The translations under genes were made by a program, and so were the position numbers. Of a stretch of 64,000 nt of DNA, positions 27,146 through 36,609 are shown piece after piece. Within the stretch, counting starts at the first letter, position 1. Each line of letters starts with the position of its first letter. Source of the stretch: Tenacibaculum sp. M341 (GTDB taxonomy: Bacteria > Bacteroidota > Bacteroidia > Flavobacteriales > Flavobacteriaceae); assembly GCF_004337695.1 (NCBI RefSeq), contig NZ_SJXJ01000015.1, positions 1 to 64,000 on the forward strand. Direction: 5' to 3'. Under the pieces are notes generated by a model. It was given only the letters and a program-made list of their open reading frames with translations, did no database searches and was not told where the DNA came from.

Positions 27146-29443
27146 ATGAAATCAAAACTTCTATTACTAATTATTGTATGTTTTCTTTTTTCATGTGAAA
27201 AATATACGAATTCTATTTTAGTTTCCAATGTATCAGAGTTAAATAAAGCAATTGAAAATTCAAAACCAGGAGATTATATTGTTTTAAAAAATGGAACTTA
27301 TGCTAATGCAGAAATAAAGTTTTATGCTAATGGAAAAAAGTTTAAACCAATAGTATTAAAAGCAGAAACCCCAGGTAAGGTTTTTATAGAAGGAAAATCT
27401 AATTTGACGATTGGAGGAAATTATTTAGTAGTAAGAGATTTGTATTTTAGAAATGGGTATACACCAACTAAATATGTTATTAGGTTTAAAGTTAATAATG
27501 ATAAAGTTGCTTTTAATTGTAAGGTAACTAATTGTGTTATTGATGAATTTACACAATTAGACAGAGATAAAACTGATCATTGGGTTGAGTTTTGGGGGCA
27601 AAATAATGAGTTGAGTAATAGCTATATTGCTGGGAAGTCAAATTTTGGTCCAACCGTAATGGTTGTTTTAAAAGGAAATCAGCACATTAATAATCACCAT
27701 CAAATAATTAATAATCATTTTGGACCACGACCAAGAAAAGGAGGACCACATGGCGAAACTATGCAAATAGGTGATAGTGGTACCTCTATGGTACCGTCTT
27801 ATACAAATGTTGAAAACAATTTTTTTGAGCGTTGTAATGGAGAAGTAGAGATTATCTCGAGTAAATCTAATTTCAATAGATTTAAAAATAATGTGTTTTT
27901 TGAAAGCGAAGGATCTTTGGTGTTAAGACATGGAAATTACGCTAACATTGATGGAAATGTTTTTATAGGTAATGATAATTCAAGGTTTATAGGTGGTATT
28001 CGTGTAATTAATACAGGTCATTGGATTACCAATAATTATTTTTATAAGTTGAAAGGCAGCGAATTTAGAGCTCCGATTGCTGTGATGAATGGAATTCCAA
28101 AGTCTCCATTAAACAGGTATAATCAGGTGACAGATGTTGTAGTTGCTTATAATTCTTGGGTTGATTGTCCAAAACCTTGGTTTTTTAGTGTTGGCTCTAA
28201 TGTAAGTCAAAGTGATGTGTTGCCTAAATCAGAAATTAGATCAGCTAGACCAATTAGAACAATTTTTGCTAATAATTCTATTTACAATTCAAGAAAATCT
28301 GAATATCTTATTCATAATTACGATAAAGTCGATGGAATATCATTTCAAAACAATATTACCAATTACGAAAACAAAAGTAAAGTAACGTCCCCTGGAATCT
28401 CAAAATACGATTTTTCATTAAAGAAGGTATCAGAAAACTTTTTTGTGCCTAGAGAAAATGATGTAAAGGTTTACGAAGGTTTCGATTTTAATAATATAAA
28501 AACGGATTTATTAGGTACGAGTAGAAGTGTAAACAATAGTGTAGGAGCTATTGTTAATCCTATAGCAGAAAATACTGTTTTAATTAAAAGAGATACTTAC
28601 GGAACTTCATGGTTTTCAAAAAATAAAGATACAGTTGTACATAAAAATCATATTGTAGCTTCTTCAGATGAATTAGTTTTAGCTATTAAAAATGCGAATT
28701 CAGGTGATACAATTAGTTTAAAATCATTGAAATATGAGATAAGCGCTTCTTTAATTATTGACAAAGAGATATCCTTAAAATCTACTGATAATAATCAAAA
28801 GTCTACAATTCATTTTACATCAGAAAAAACGGCTTTTAGATTGTTACCAAAGGTAAAGCTAAGGTTAGAAAATGTAATTATTGAAGGAACTAAAACTCAA
28901 AATGCATTCATGACATTAGATAAAAATATGTCTAAAGCATATGATTTATTTATTAAGAATTCTGAGATTTCAAATTTTAAAAGTGTGTTAGAGGTATCTA
29001 AAGGATCTTTTGCAGATACAATTTTTGTAGCCAATGCTACTTTTAAAAATAATATTAGTGGATTTAATTTAAACAAAGAAACCAATAATAAAGGAGATTA
29101 TAATTCAGAGTTTGTAACCATTCGAAATTCTACTTTTGAAAATATTTCTGAAACAATTTTAGACTATCACAGAGGAGGATATGATGAATCTACAATTGGA
29201 GGAAATTTAGTTTTCGAAAATAACACTGTTACAAACTCAGGAAAAACATCTGAAAATAAAATTTTAATAAAAAATAGAGGAATTGTCAATTTAGAATTAA
29301 AGGATAATACATTTAAAAACAATACGGTAAAAATAATCGCAATTCTTTGGGGAGAAAAAGGGCAAAAACCATTGAACAATGTCATTGAAAATTCTGGAGA
29401 AATTAAAGTAGTACAGAATTTAAAATTAGAATTAATGTATTAA
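27146..29443 (+). CDS. Alginate lyase, polysaccharide lyase family 6, two-domain
   Basis: A lipoprotein (lipobox FLFSC, Cys17) with a right-handed beta-helix of the chondroitinase-B/PL6 family. Diagnostic stretches are FGPRPRKGGPHGETMQIGDS (about 192-211), carrying the catalytic-type Lys/Arg region, and VLRHGNYANIDGNVF (about 260-274). At 765 residues it is long for PL6: a second beta-helix-like region (about 480-765) follows the catalytic part, as in two-domain enzymes such as AlyGC. It would cut alginate, probably polyM or polyMG, by beta-elimination at the cell surface or periplasm. It is the first gene of the lyase operon and the one controlled by the tandem operator. Confidence 0.9.
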   Translation: MKSKLLLLIIVCFLFSCEKYTNSILVSNVSELNKAIENSKPGDYIVLKNGTYANAEIKFYANGKKFKPIVLKAETPGKVFIEGKSNLTIGGNYLVVRDLYFRNGYTPTKYVIRFKVNNDKVAFNCKVTNCVIDEFTQLDRDKTDHWVEFWGQNNELSNSYIAGKSNFGPTVMVVLKGNQHINNHHQIINNHFGPRPRKGGPHGETMQIGDSGTSMVPSYTNVENNFFERCNGEVEIISSKSNFNRFKNNVFFESEGSLVLRHGNYANIDGNVFIGNDNSRFIGGIRVINTGHWITNNYFYKLKGSEFRAPIAVMNGIPKSPLNRYNQVTDVVVAYNSWVDCPKPWFFSVGSNVSQSDVLPKSEIRSARPIRTIFANNSIYNSRKSEYLIHNYDKVDGISFQNNITNYENKSKVTSPGISKYDFSLKKVSENFFVPRENDVKVYEGFDFNNIKTDLLGTSRSVNNSVGAIVNPIAENTVLIKRDTYGTSWFSKNKDTVVHKNHIVASSDELVLAIKNANSGDTISLKSLKYEISASLIIDKEISLKSTDNNQKSTIHFTSEKTAFRLLPKVKLRLENVIIEGTKTQNAFMTLDKNMSKAYDLFIKNSEISNFKSVLEVSKGSFADTIFVANATFKNNISGFNLNKETNNKGDYNSEFVTIRNSTFENISETILDYHRGGYDESTIGGNLVFENNTVTNSGKTSENKILIKNRGIVNLELKDNTFKNNTVKIIAILWGEKGQKPLNNVIENSGEIKVVQNLKLELMY

Positions 29444-29458
29444 TCAAGCAACAACTAA

Positions 29459-30496
29459 ATGAACAAACCAATTTATATTTTACTATTATTAGCAATCATT
29501 GTTAATGGTTGTAAAAAAGAACAAGAAACACAAAACAATAAAACTAAAACAGTCATTCCAAAACAATATCCAAGCGCTATTTTATCTCATTTAAGTGAGA
29601 TGAAAATATTATTAGGAAATGGAAAGACTGTTAAAGATTTAGAGAATTTTGAAAATAATAAATACTTTTTTATTACAAAAGAAGATGGAGAAAATTGGGT
29701 CGTATTTAAAACTCCAAATTCCGGTATTACATCTAAAAATTCTAAGAATACCCGTACTGAATTGCATCAAAATAAAGAGTGGACTCCAGAAACCGGAGGT
29801 AAATTAACAGGAACATTAAAAGTAAAACACGTTTCTACATCTGGAGATGCAAGAGTAGGAGCTTCTTTTTCTGTAGTTGTAGGACAAATTCATAGTGGAG
29901 AAGGTCATAAAAATGAACCTTTAAAAATTTTCTACAAAAAGTTTCCAGGACACAAAAAAGGTTCGGTGTATTGGAATTATGAAATCAATACTAAAGGAAG
30001 TAATTCTGAAAGATGGGACCATTCTACAGCAGTTTGGGGATATGACATGTCAGTTGTTGGTGAAAAGTCAGATGTTTACCCTCAAGAACCATCAGAAGGA
30101 ATAGCATTAGATGAAGAGTTTTATTATGAAGTAAATGTGCATAAAGGTATTATGTATTTGACTTTTAAAAGTAAAAATCATGAAACAAAAACATTTACAA
30201 AAAGTTTAATTGATTCTGATTTTAAAGAAAAATCAGACATACCAGAGAAAGTTAAGAAGCAATACGCTGTTATTGATAGAGATGGAGTAGAGCAACCAAA
30301 TGCCTACAAAAACGAATTGCAATACTTTAAACAAGGGGCGTATAATCAAACAAATGGTAAAAATCCTGAAACTAATTTAGTTTGGAGTACTGGAGCAAAT
30401 ATTTATAATGGAGATTTAGAAAAACAATATGCTAATGGTAGTTATGCCGAAGTATGGTTTAAATCGGGAACTCTTGGAGAGGGAAGTTTACCTTAA
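29459..30496 (+). CDS. Alginate lyase, polysaccharide lyase family 7
   Basis: A lipoprotein (lipobox IVNGC, Cys18) of 345 residues with the beta-jelly-roll PL7 motifs. These are R-T-E-L-H at residues 99-103, Q-I-H at 143-145 (catalytic-type Gln and His) and YFKQGAYNQ at 289-297 with the catalytic tyrosine (Y295). The first motif normally reads RTELR or RSELR; here the last arginine is histidine (H103), which may alter substrate preference. It follows the PL6 gene by 15 bases. The expected role is endolytic cleavage of alginate into oligomers. Confidence 0.92.
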   Translation: MNKPIYILLLLAIIVNGCKKEQETQNNKTKTVIPKQYPSAILSHLSEMKILLGNGKTVKDLENFENNKYFFITKEDGENWVVFKTPNSGITSKNSKNTRTELHQNKEWTPETGGKLTGTLKVKHVSTSGDARVGASFSVVVGQIHSGEGHKNEPLKIFYKKFPGHKKGSVYWNYEINTKGSNSERWDHSTAVWGYDMSVVGEKSDVYPQEPSEGIALDEEFYYEVNVHKGIMYLTFKSKNHETKTFTKSLIDSDFKEKSDIPEKVKKQYAVIDRDGVEQPNAYKNELQYFKQGAYNQTNGKNPETNLVWSTGANIYNGDLEKQYANGSYAEVWFKSGTLGEGSLP

Positions 30497-30539
30497 ATCA
30501 TAGACGAACTAGGTTACCAATTCCTAAATACAAATTAAG

Positions 30540-32819
30540 ATGAAACTTAATCTACTATTAAAGTTTGCTTTGTTGTTATTTTTATTAACTAATGCTACTA
30601 TAAACGCTAGTTTTCAGCAAAAAAGAGAACTTTTACAAAGCCATCCAAATTTAATTTTAACAAAAAAAAGTGTTTTAGAAATAAAAAGTCAATTAGGAAA
30701 CGTTCCAGTTTTTGATAAGACCTTAGAAAAAATAAAGAAAGAAGTGTCTATAGAAATAGAAAAAGGAATTAAAGTTCCTGTACCTAAAGATTTGGCTGGA
30801 GGATATACGCATACACAGCATAAAATAAATTATGCAACCATGCAAAAAGCTGGTGTTTTATTCCAGTTGTTGGCTGACGAAAAGTATGCTATTTACATAC
30901 GAGATATGTTGTTACAATATGCTAAATTGTATCCAACTTTAAAAAGACATCTGCTATCTAAAAGTTATGCAAAAGGTATGTTTTTTTGGCAGTGTTTAAA
31001 TGATGCTAATTGGTTAGTGTACACAAGTCAAGCATATGATTGTATATATGATTGGTTGTCAAAAGAAGAAACAGTATACTTAAATAAAGCATTATTTAAA
31101 CCTTACGCAGATTTTCTGTCCATAGAAACACCACAATTTTTTAATAGAATACACAATCATTCTACTTGGGGCAATGTTGCCGTAGGTATGATTGGGTTGG
31201 TAATGAATGATGAAGAATTGGTGAAAAGAGCATTATATGGTTTAGATCAACGTTCAGAAAACTTAAAAGCAAAGGATAATGATGGTGGTTTTATATATGA
31301 TAAGGACGGAAAAGCTGGTTTTTTAGCAAATTTAGAAGCTCCTTTTTCTCCTGATGGTTATTATACCGAAGGTCCGTATTATCAACGTTACGCTATGTAT
31401 CCTTTCTTAATATTTGCAGAAGCTCTTCAAAATAAAAAGCCTGAATTAAAGATTTTTGAATACAAGAACGGCGTTTTAATAAAAGCAGTTAATGCATTAT
31501 TAAATTTAACGGACAAGAATGGAGTTTTTTTTCCTTTAAATGATGCTCAAAAAGGAATGTCTTATTACACATCTTCATTGGTCTCAGCTATCGATATAGC
31601 TTATTATTTTGGAGGTAAAAATCCTGAATTATTATCAATAGCTAAAAAGCAAAATAAAGTTCAGTTAGATATTACAGGATTAAGTATTGCTAAAGCTTTA
31701 GAAGCACAAAAAGAAAAAACATTTGTGAAAAAATCTTTAGAGCTGTCAGACGGAGCAAAAGGAAATGAAGGAGGTATTGGTATTTTGAGATATGAAAAGA
31801 ATGAAAAGACTTTAGCACTAGTTTTTAAATATACAGCCCAAGGTCTGAGTCATGGTCATTATGATAAGTTATCATTTTCATTGTACGAAAACGGAAATGA
31901 AGTAATACAAGATTATGGTTTTTCTCGATTTGTAAATGTTGAGCAAAAAAATGGAGGAGGTTATTTAAAAGAGAACAGCACCTTTGCAAAGCAAACAATA
32001 GCACATAATACTGTTGTTCAAGATGAGGCTTCTCATTTTAAGAATAATTATGAAATAGGGAGTAAACATCATTCAGACAAATATTTATTTGATGATTCTA
32101 ATCCAAATTTTCAGATTGTTAGCGCCAAAGAACAAAATGCATATTCAAATACAGAGTTGCATAGAACTATGATGATGGTGAAAGAAAAAGAATTGATAAA
32201 GCCTTTTATAATTGATGTTGTAAAAGTTACTTCAACGCAAAACCATACCTACGATTTACCATATTACTATCTAGGTCAAATTATTCATTCAAGTTTTAGA
32301 ACAAATGTTTATAAGAGCCAATCTACTTTAGGTAAACGTTATGGTTACCAACATCTTTGGAAAGAGGCTACTGGTAATTCTCATGATTCAAGTACTCAGT
32401 TTACATGGTTAAATAATAAAAAATTTTACACGATAACTTCAGTTACCAATAAAGATGATGAAATTATTCTGGCAAGAATAGGAGCTAATGATCCTCAATT
32501 TAATTTGAGAAAGGATCCTACCATAATTTTTAGAAAAGAGAATGAAAACAATGCTCTTTTCATGAGTATTATAGAATCGCACGGAACATACAATCCAGTA
32601 ACAGAAAAAGCTAAAAATGCTTACAGTAAACTTTTGAAGATTGAAGTATTAGTTGATAATAGTGATTATTCATCTTTTAAGATTCATTTTAAAAATGGAA
32701 AAGAGAAAATACTAATACTATCAAACAAAAATAATAGAGAAAACAAAAAGCATTCAATAAGAATAAATGATAAAAAATATTCTTGGAAAGGTGCATATTA
32801 TTATAAACTTTTAAAATAG
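30540..32819 (+). CDS. Exolytic oligoalginate lyase, polysaccharide lyase family 17
   Basis: A 759-residue secreted enzyme (signal about 1-23) with an N-terminal alpha/alpha-toroid and a C-terminal heparinase II/III-like beta-sandwich. Family landmarks are the N206-H207 pair in FNRIHNHSTWG, a Tyr-rich YYTEGPYYQRY near residue 274, and GLSHGHYDKLSF with H438 and H440. PL17 enzymes release unsaturated uronic acid monomers from oligoalginate, which open to DEH. It sits between PL7 and kdgF (6-base gap), completing polymer-to-monomer conversion. Confidence 0.93.
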   Translation: MKLNLLLKFALLLFLLTNATINASFQQKRELLQSHPNLILTKKSVLEIKSQLGNVPVFDKTLEKIKKEVSIEIEKGIKVPVPKDLAGGYTHTQHKINYATMQKAGVLFQLLADEKYAIYIRDMLLQYAKLYPTLKRHLLSKSYAKGMFFWQCLNDANWLVYTSQAYDCIYDWLSKEETVYLNKALFKPYADFLSIETPQFFNRIHNHSTWGNVAVGMIGLVMNDEELVKRALYGLDQRSENLKAKDNDGGFIYDKDGKAGFLANLEAPFSPDGYYTEGPYYQRYAMYPFLIFAEALQNKKPELKIFEYKNGVLIKAVNALLNLTDKNGVFFPLNDAQKGMSYYTSSLVSAIDIAYYFGGKNPELLSIAKKQNKVQLDITGLSIAKALEAQKEKTFVKKSLELSDGAKGNEGGIGILRYEKNEKTLALVFKYTAQGLSHGHYDKLSFSLYENGNEVIQDYGFSRFVNVEQKNGGGYLKENSTFAKQTIAHNTVVQDEASHFKNNYEIGSKHHSDKYLFDDSNPNFQIVSAKEQNAYSNTELHRTMMMVKEKELIKPFIIDVVKVTSTQNHTYDLPYYYLGQIIHSSFRTNVYKSQSTLGKRYGYQHLWKEATGNSHDSSTQFTWLNNKKFYTITSVTNKDDEIILARIGANDPQFNLRKDPTIIFRKENENNALFMSIIESHGTYNPVTEKAKNAYSKLLKIEVLVDNSDYSSFKIHFKNGKEKILILSNKNNRENKKHSIRINDKKYSWKGAYYYKLLK

Positions 32820-32825
32820 ATATAA

Positions 32826-33173
32826 ATGAAAACTTTTGGAGCAAGTAAAGAATTTTTAATGGCTGATGATTTAGAATGGGAAGTAGTTGGAGAAGGAGTA
32901 AAAAGAAAAATTATGGGGTATGATGATAAAATTATGTTAGTAGTTGTTGAGTTTGATGAAGGAGGAATTGGATACAAGCACGAGCATCATCATTCACAAG
33001 TTACTTATGTAGAGAGTGGAGAATTTGATTTTTCTATAGGAGATGTAACTAAAACCGTTAAAGGAGGAGATTCTGTATACATTCCACCTCATGTTTTACA
33101 TGGAGCAGTATGTACAAAAGCAGGTACATTAATAGATGTTTTTAGTCCAATGAGGGAAGATTTTATGGAATAA
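32826..33173 (+). CDS. kdgF: KdgF-type cupin, unsaturated uronate ring-opening protein
   Basis: A 115-residue single cupin with the metal-binding cluster KHEHHHSQVTYVESGEF (His52, His54, Gln58 in the G-x5-H-x-H-x3-Q arrangement) and a distal histidine in IPPHVLHGAVC. KdgF speeds opening of the 4,5-unsaturated uronate produced by alginate and pectin lyases to the linear keto form. Its place 6 bases after PL17 fits that step exactly. The long gap after it shows the end of the lyase operon. Confidence 0.9.
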   Translation: MKTFGASKEFLMADDLEWEVVGEGVKRKIMGYDDKIMLVVVEFDEGGIGYKHEHHHSQVTYVESGEFDFSIGDVTKTVKGGDSVYIPPHVLHGAVCTKAGTLIDVFSPMREDFME

Positions 33174-33259
33174 TGTATTTTGATTGTGTTATAATTAGGA
33201 TTTTGATAAAATATTAGGCTTTTTTTTAGGTAATTATTTTTTTAAGAGAAAAAAAATCA

Positions 33260-33301
33260 TATATTTGGTAAACCAAATTGGTAAACCAGTTTGGTTAGCC
33301 A
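33260..33301 (+). promoter_or_regulatory. SusC promoter -7 element with three phased FadR-type operators
   Basis: TATATTTG at 33260-33267 fits TAnnTTTG. Three palindromes start at 33265 (TTGGTAAACCA), 33278 (TTGGTAAACCA) and 33291 (TTGGTTAGCCA), each exactly 13 bases after the last. The first overlaps the -7 element just as before the PL6 gene. About 235 bases of leader without a gene separate this from the SusC start; within it a near-palindromic AGGATAGG...CTATCCTTT hairpin lies at about 33355-33381. Repression by the local GntR protein is inferred. Confidence 0.78.
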
Positions 33302-33537
33302 GATAAACTAAAAAAACAAACAATGCCAAATTTGAATTAATTAACATCAAAAAAAGGATAGGTTCGCGGCTATCCTTTTAAAATACTTCGTCTCAAGGAA
33401 GTATCACTAACACATAACTTTAAAGTAAGCGTAAGCAGTTCAAAAGTAGTAAAACTAATTTTAGTGGATACATATTTTGAAAACTTATTTTGGGTTATGT
33501 TAATTGAAAAGCCAACTTTTTAACACAAAAGACCATT

Positions 33538-36500
33538 ATGAAATTAAAAATAACATCACTTATACTAATGTTTGTGAGTATTTGCCTTTTTTCACAGAAC
33601 AGCTATAAGTTGACAGGAAAAGTTACATCAAAGGCAGACAACCAACCGTTACCAGGGGTAACATTAAGAATAGCCAATACATTTAAAGGAGTAGAAACAG
33701 ATTTTGATGGGAATTTCTCGTTATCTGTAAAAAAAGGAGACGTTTTAGAGTTTTCTTTTATAGGGTATGTTACCCAAAAAATAACAGTAAACAATCAAAA
33801 AACCTTAAACATAAGCATGGTAGAAAATGCTACTGTTTTAGATGAGGTTATAGTCATCGGTTATGGTTCTCAAAAGAAATCTCATAAAACAGGGGCTATA
33901 TCTAAGGTAAAAAATGAAAAATTAGATCAAGTAGCTGTTTCTAGGGTAGATGATGCTTTGATTGGTCAAGTTTCAGGTGTAAATATTCAAGCAACATCAG
34001 CAGAAGCAGGTGCTGCACCTACAGTTACTATTAGAGGTTTTGGCTCTGTAACTGCCGATTCTGGTCCAGCAGTTGTAGTAGATGGTTTGGTTGTAAATGC
34101 TGATTTTTTAGGAAACCTTGATATGAATGATGTAGAGTCTTTCGAGATTTTAAAAGATGCGGCTTCAGCAGCTATTTATGGTAGTGAAGGGTCTAATGGT
34201 GTTATTTTAATTACAACAAAAAGTGGTAAAGCAGGAGAAACAAAATTTAGCTACGATACCTATACTGGTTTAAAAGAAGCTTTCGGTAGCGATGCTTACA
34301 GAAAAAGTGTTGCTAATTGGGCTGCTAAAGAATTAGCAGAAACAGGTGCGCTTTCAGAGCGTACTCAGTATATGCAACTATTGGTAAATACTCTTGGTGT
34401 AGATAGAGATTGGCAAGATGTATTTTTTGACGGAGGAGTAATTACAAGTCATTCTTTATCAGCAAGAGGAGGAACAAAGAAAACAAAATTTAGTACTTCA
34501 TTACGATATTTACATGATGAAGGAGTTGTTATTACTGATGATTTTAGATCGTATTCGGCAAAAGTAAAAGTTGATACCGAATTAACTAAAAATTTAAAAT
34601 TCGGAATCAGTGCTACACCTTCATATTCAAAGAGAAGAGCTTTACCAACTTCTATACACAATCCTATCAGGCAGTCTCCATGGTTACCAATTTTTCATTC
34701 AGAAGAATCTTTACAATTTATTGATAGAGCTCGTTACCCATATGTAGGTGTAGGAGATTATTTTAGAGAAGATCATTTATTAGATAATTTCAATGGATTA
34801 TCAAGACCAAGAACATCGGGTGATCAGAATGCTTATGCTCAATATGTAGAAAGAGAACACTATGAGTATAAAACAAACTTATTAGGATCGATGTATTTAA
34901 AATATAAGATTTTAAAAGGTTTGGTAGCTACAACATCACTTGGTATTACTTTAGAGCAACGCAAAAGAACTAGATGGAATGGTACTGAACATCATGCAAC
35001 CGCAAGTAGAGCTTCTTACGAACTACAAAATAGATATAGAACGAGAGTAATCTCAGATAATACATTATCTTATAACAGAGAAATAGGAGAACATGAATTT
35101 AATGTATTGTTAGGAGCCACTATTCAAGCAAGAAAATCAGAAAACAGTATTGTAGAAGGTACAGGTTACAGTAACGATTTATTAAAAAATTTACAAGGAG
35201 CTACAACGATTTCGGAGTTTGAAGAGATAAATGTTTTAAGAAAGAAAATAGGATATTTTGCAAGGGTGAATTATGCTTATGCAGACAAGTATTTATTCAG
35301 TGCTTCATTTAGAAGAGATGGTAGTTCTGTTTTTGGAATAGATTCAAAATGGGGAAATTTCCCTGCGGTATCTTTTGGTTGGAATGTATCTAAAGAAAAC
35401 TTTTTAAAAGACAATAGCATTGTAAATAATTTGAAATTAAGGGTGAGTTACGGATTTACAGGAAGTGAGAACTTTAGTGTAGGTAACGATTTAATTAATG
35501 CGTGGCCATACTTAGCCTTATTAAATAATTCTAATGGAATTGTTAATGGAAGTACTGTAGCAGGTGTTTCTGCACTAAATATTGCCAACACTTTATTACA
35601 ATGGGAGGCTTCTGAAGAATTTAATCCAGGGTTAGATTTTGGTTTCTTAAAAAATAGAATATCAGGATCTGTAGATTATTATAAAAGAACGAGTGATAAA
35701 CTTTTATTAGAAAACCCAGTTTCATATGTAACAGGATTTAATACTGGTATTGTAAACTTAGGTGAAGTAGAAAATAGAGGATGGGAACTAGAGTTAAGAA
35801 CGAAGAATATTGTTAATGAAGATTTTTCTTGGAAAACAACTTTAATTGCGTCAACAAATAAGAATGAATTAATCAGTTTTGGAGAATCAGATGGCGCGCT
35901 ATTGGAAGATACCTATGGAAGGAATTCTCAATGGATTAATTCTGTAGGTAATCCAATATCATCTTTTTATGGTTTTGTTGTAGATAAAGAAATTGAAAAT
36001 CAATATTGGGATTCTCCATATTTCCCAATTAATGGTCAATCAGAAGATGTAATTGTAAAAGATTTAAATGGAGATGGATTAATCACCGATGCAGATAAAA
36101 CTATTTTAGGAGACCCGTATCCAGATATTATATGGAGTGTTACTAACGAATTTAAGTTTGGTAATCTTGATTTTTCTTTCATGGTACAAGGAAGTCAGGG
36201 AGCTGAAATAAAAAATATTGGAGATCAGTATTTTGGAACTCATTGGCAAGGAGCAACTTTAGATGCTCAACAAGTTGTTGACGATGGTATTATACCAGAT
36301 GTTTCTTTTCTTCAACAAAGAGTATTAACTAATGATGTTATTCAAAGTGCTGGTTATTTTTCGTTACGAAATGTAAATATAGGGTACAGTTTACCAAAAG
36401 ATCTTGTATCTCAACTTAATATAGATGGAGTTAGAGTTTATGCCACAGGTCAAAATTTATTGTATATAACTTCAGATGATTACAAAGGTTTTAACCCTGA

Positions 36501-36597
36501 ATTTATTGATGGTTCTAATCCAAGAGCCTATGGATCACAAAGAGCAGGAACTCCTTTATTTAGAACTATGTCTTTAGGTTTAAACATCAAATTTTAA
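33538..36597 (+). CDS. SusC-like TonB-dependent alginate-oligosaccharide transporter
   Basis: A 1,019-residue outer-membrane importer. It has a signal peptide (about 1-20), a carboxypeptidase-like domain (about 22-100; TGKVTSKADNQPLPGVTL), the SusC-typical VIGYGSQKKSHKTGAIS linker near residue 107 and a plug with VTIRGFGSVTADSGPAVVVDG. A barrel ends in SLGLNIKF. It is followed by a SusD gene 12 bases away, the standard glycan-uptake pair. The alginate substrate is inferred from the surrounding lyases. Confidence 0.95.
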   Translation: MKLKITSLILMFVSICLFSQNSYKLTGKVTSKADNQPLPGVTLRIANTFKGVETDFDGNFSLSVKKGDVLEFSFIGYVTQKITVNNQKTLNISMVENATVLDEVIVIGYGSQKKSHKTGAISKVKNEKLDQVAVSRVDDALIGQVSGVNIQATSAEAGAAPTVTIRGFGSVTADSGPAVVVDGLVVNADFLGNLDMNDVESFEILKDAASAAIYGSEGSNGVILITTKSGKAGETKFSYDTYTGLKEAFGSDAYRKSVANWAAKELAETGALSERTQYMQLLVNTLGVDRDWQDVFFDGGVITSHSLSARGGTKKTKFSTSLRYLHDEGVVITDDFRSYSAKVKVDTELTKNLKFGISATPSYSKRRALPTSIHNPIRQSPWLPIFHSEESLQFIDRARYPYVGVGDYFREDHLLDNFNGLSRPRTSGDQNAYAQYVEREHYEYKTNLLGSMYLKYKILKGLVATTSLGITLEQRKRTRWNGTEHHATASRASYELQNRYRTRVISDNTLSYNREIGEHEFNVLLGATIQARKSENSIVEGTGYSNDLLKNLQGATTISEFEEINVLRKKIGYFARVNYAYADKYLFSASFRRDGSSVFGIDSKWGNFPAVSFGWNVSKENFLKDNSIVNNLKLRVSYGFTGSENFSVGNDLINAWPYLALLNNSNGIVNGSTVAGVSALNIANTLLQWEASEEFNPGLDFGFLKNRISGSVDYYKRTSDKLLLENPVSYVTGFNTGIVNLGEVENRGWELELRTKNIVNEDFSWKTTLIASTNKNELISFGESDGALLEDTYGRNSQWINSVGNPISSFYGFVVDKEIENQYWDSPYFPINGQSEDVIVKDLNGDGLITDADKTILGDPYPDIIWSVTNEFKFGNLDFSFMVQGSQGAEIKNIGDQYFGTHWQGATLDAQQVVDDGIIPDVSFLQQRVLTNDVIQSAGYFSLRNVNIGYSLPKDLVSQLNIDGVRVYATGQNLLYITSDDYKGFNPEFIDGSNPRAYGSQRAGTPLFRTMSLGLNIKF

Positions 36598-36609
36598 AAA
36601 ACATCAATC

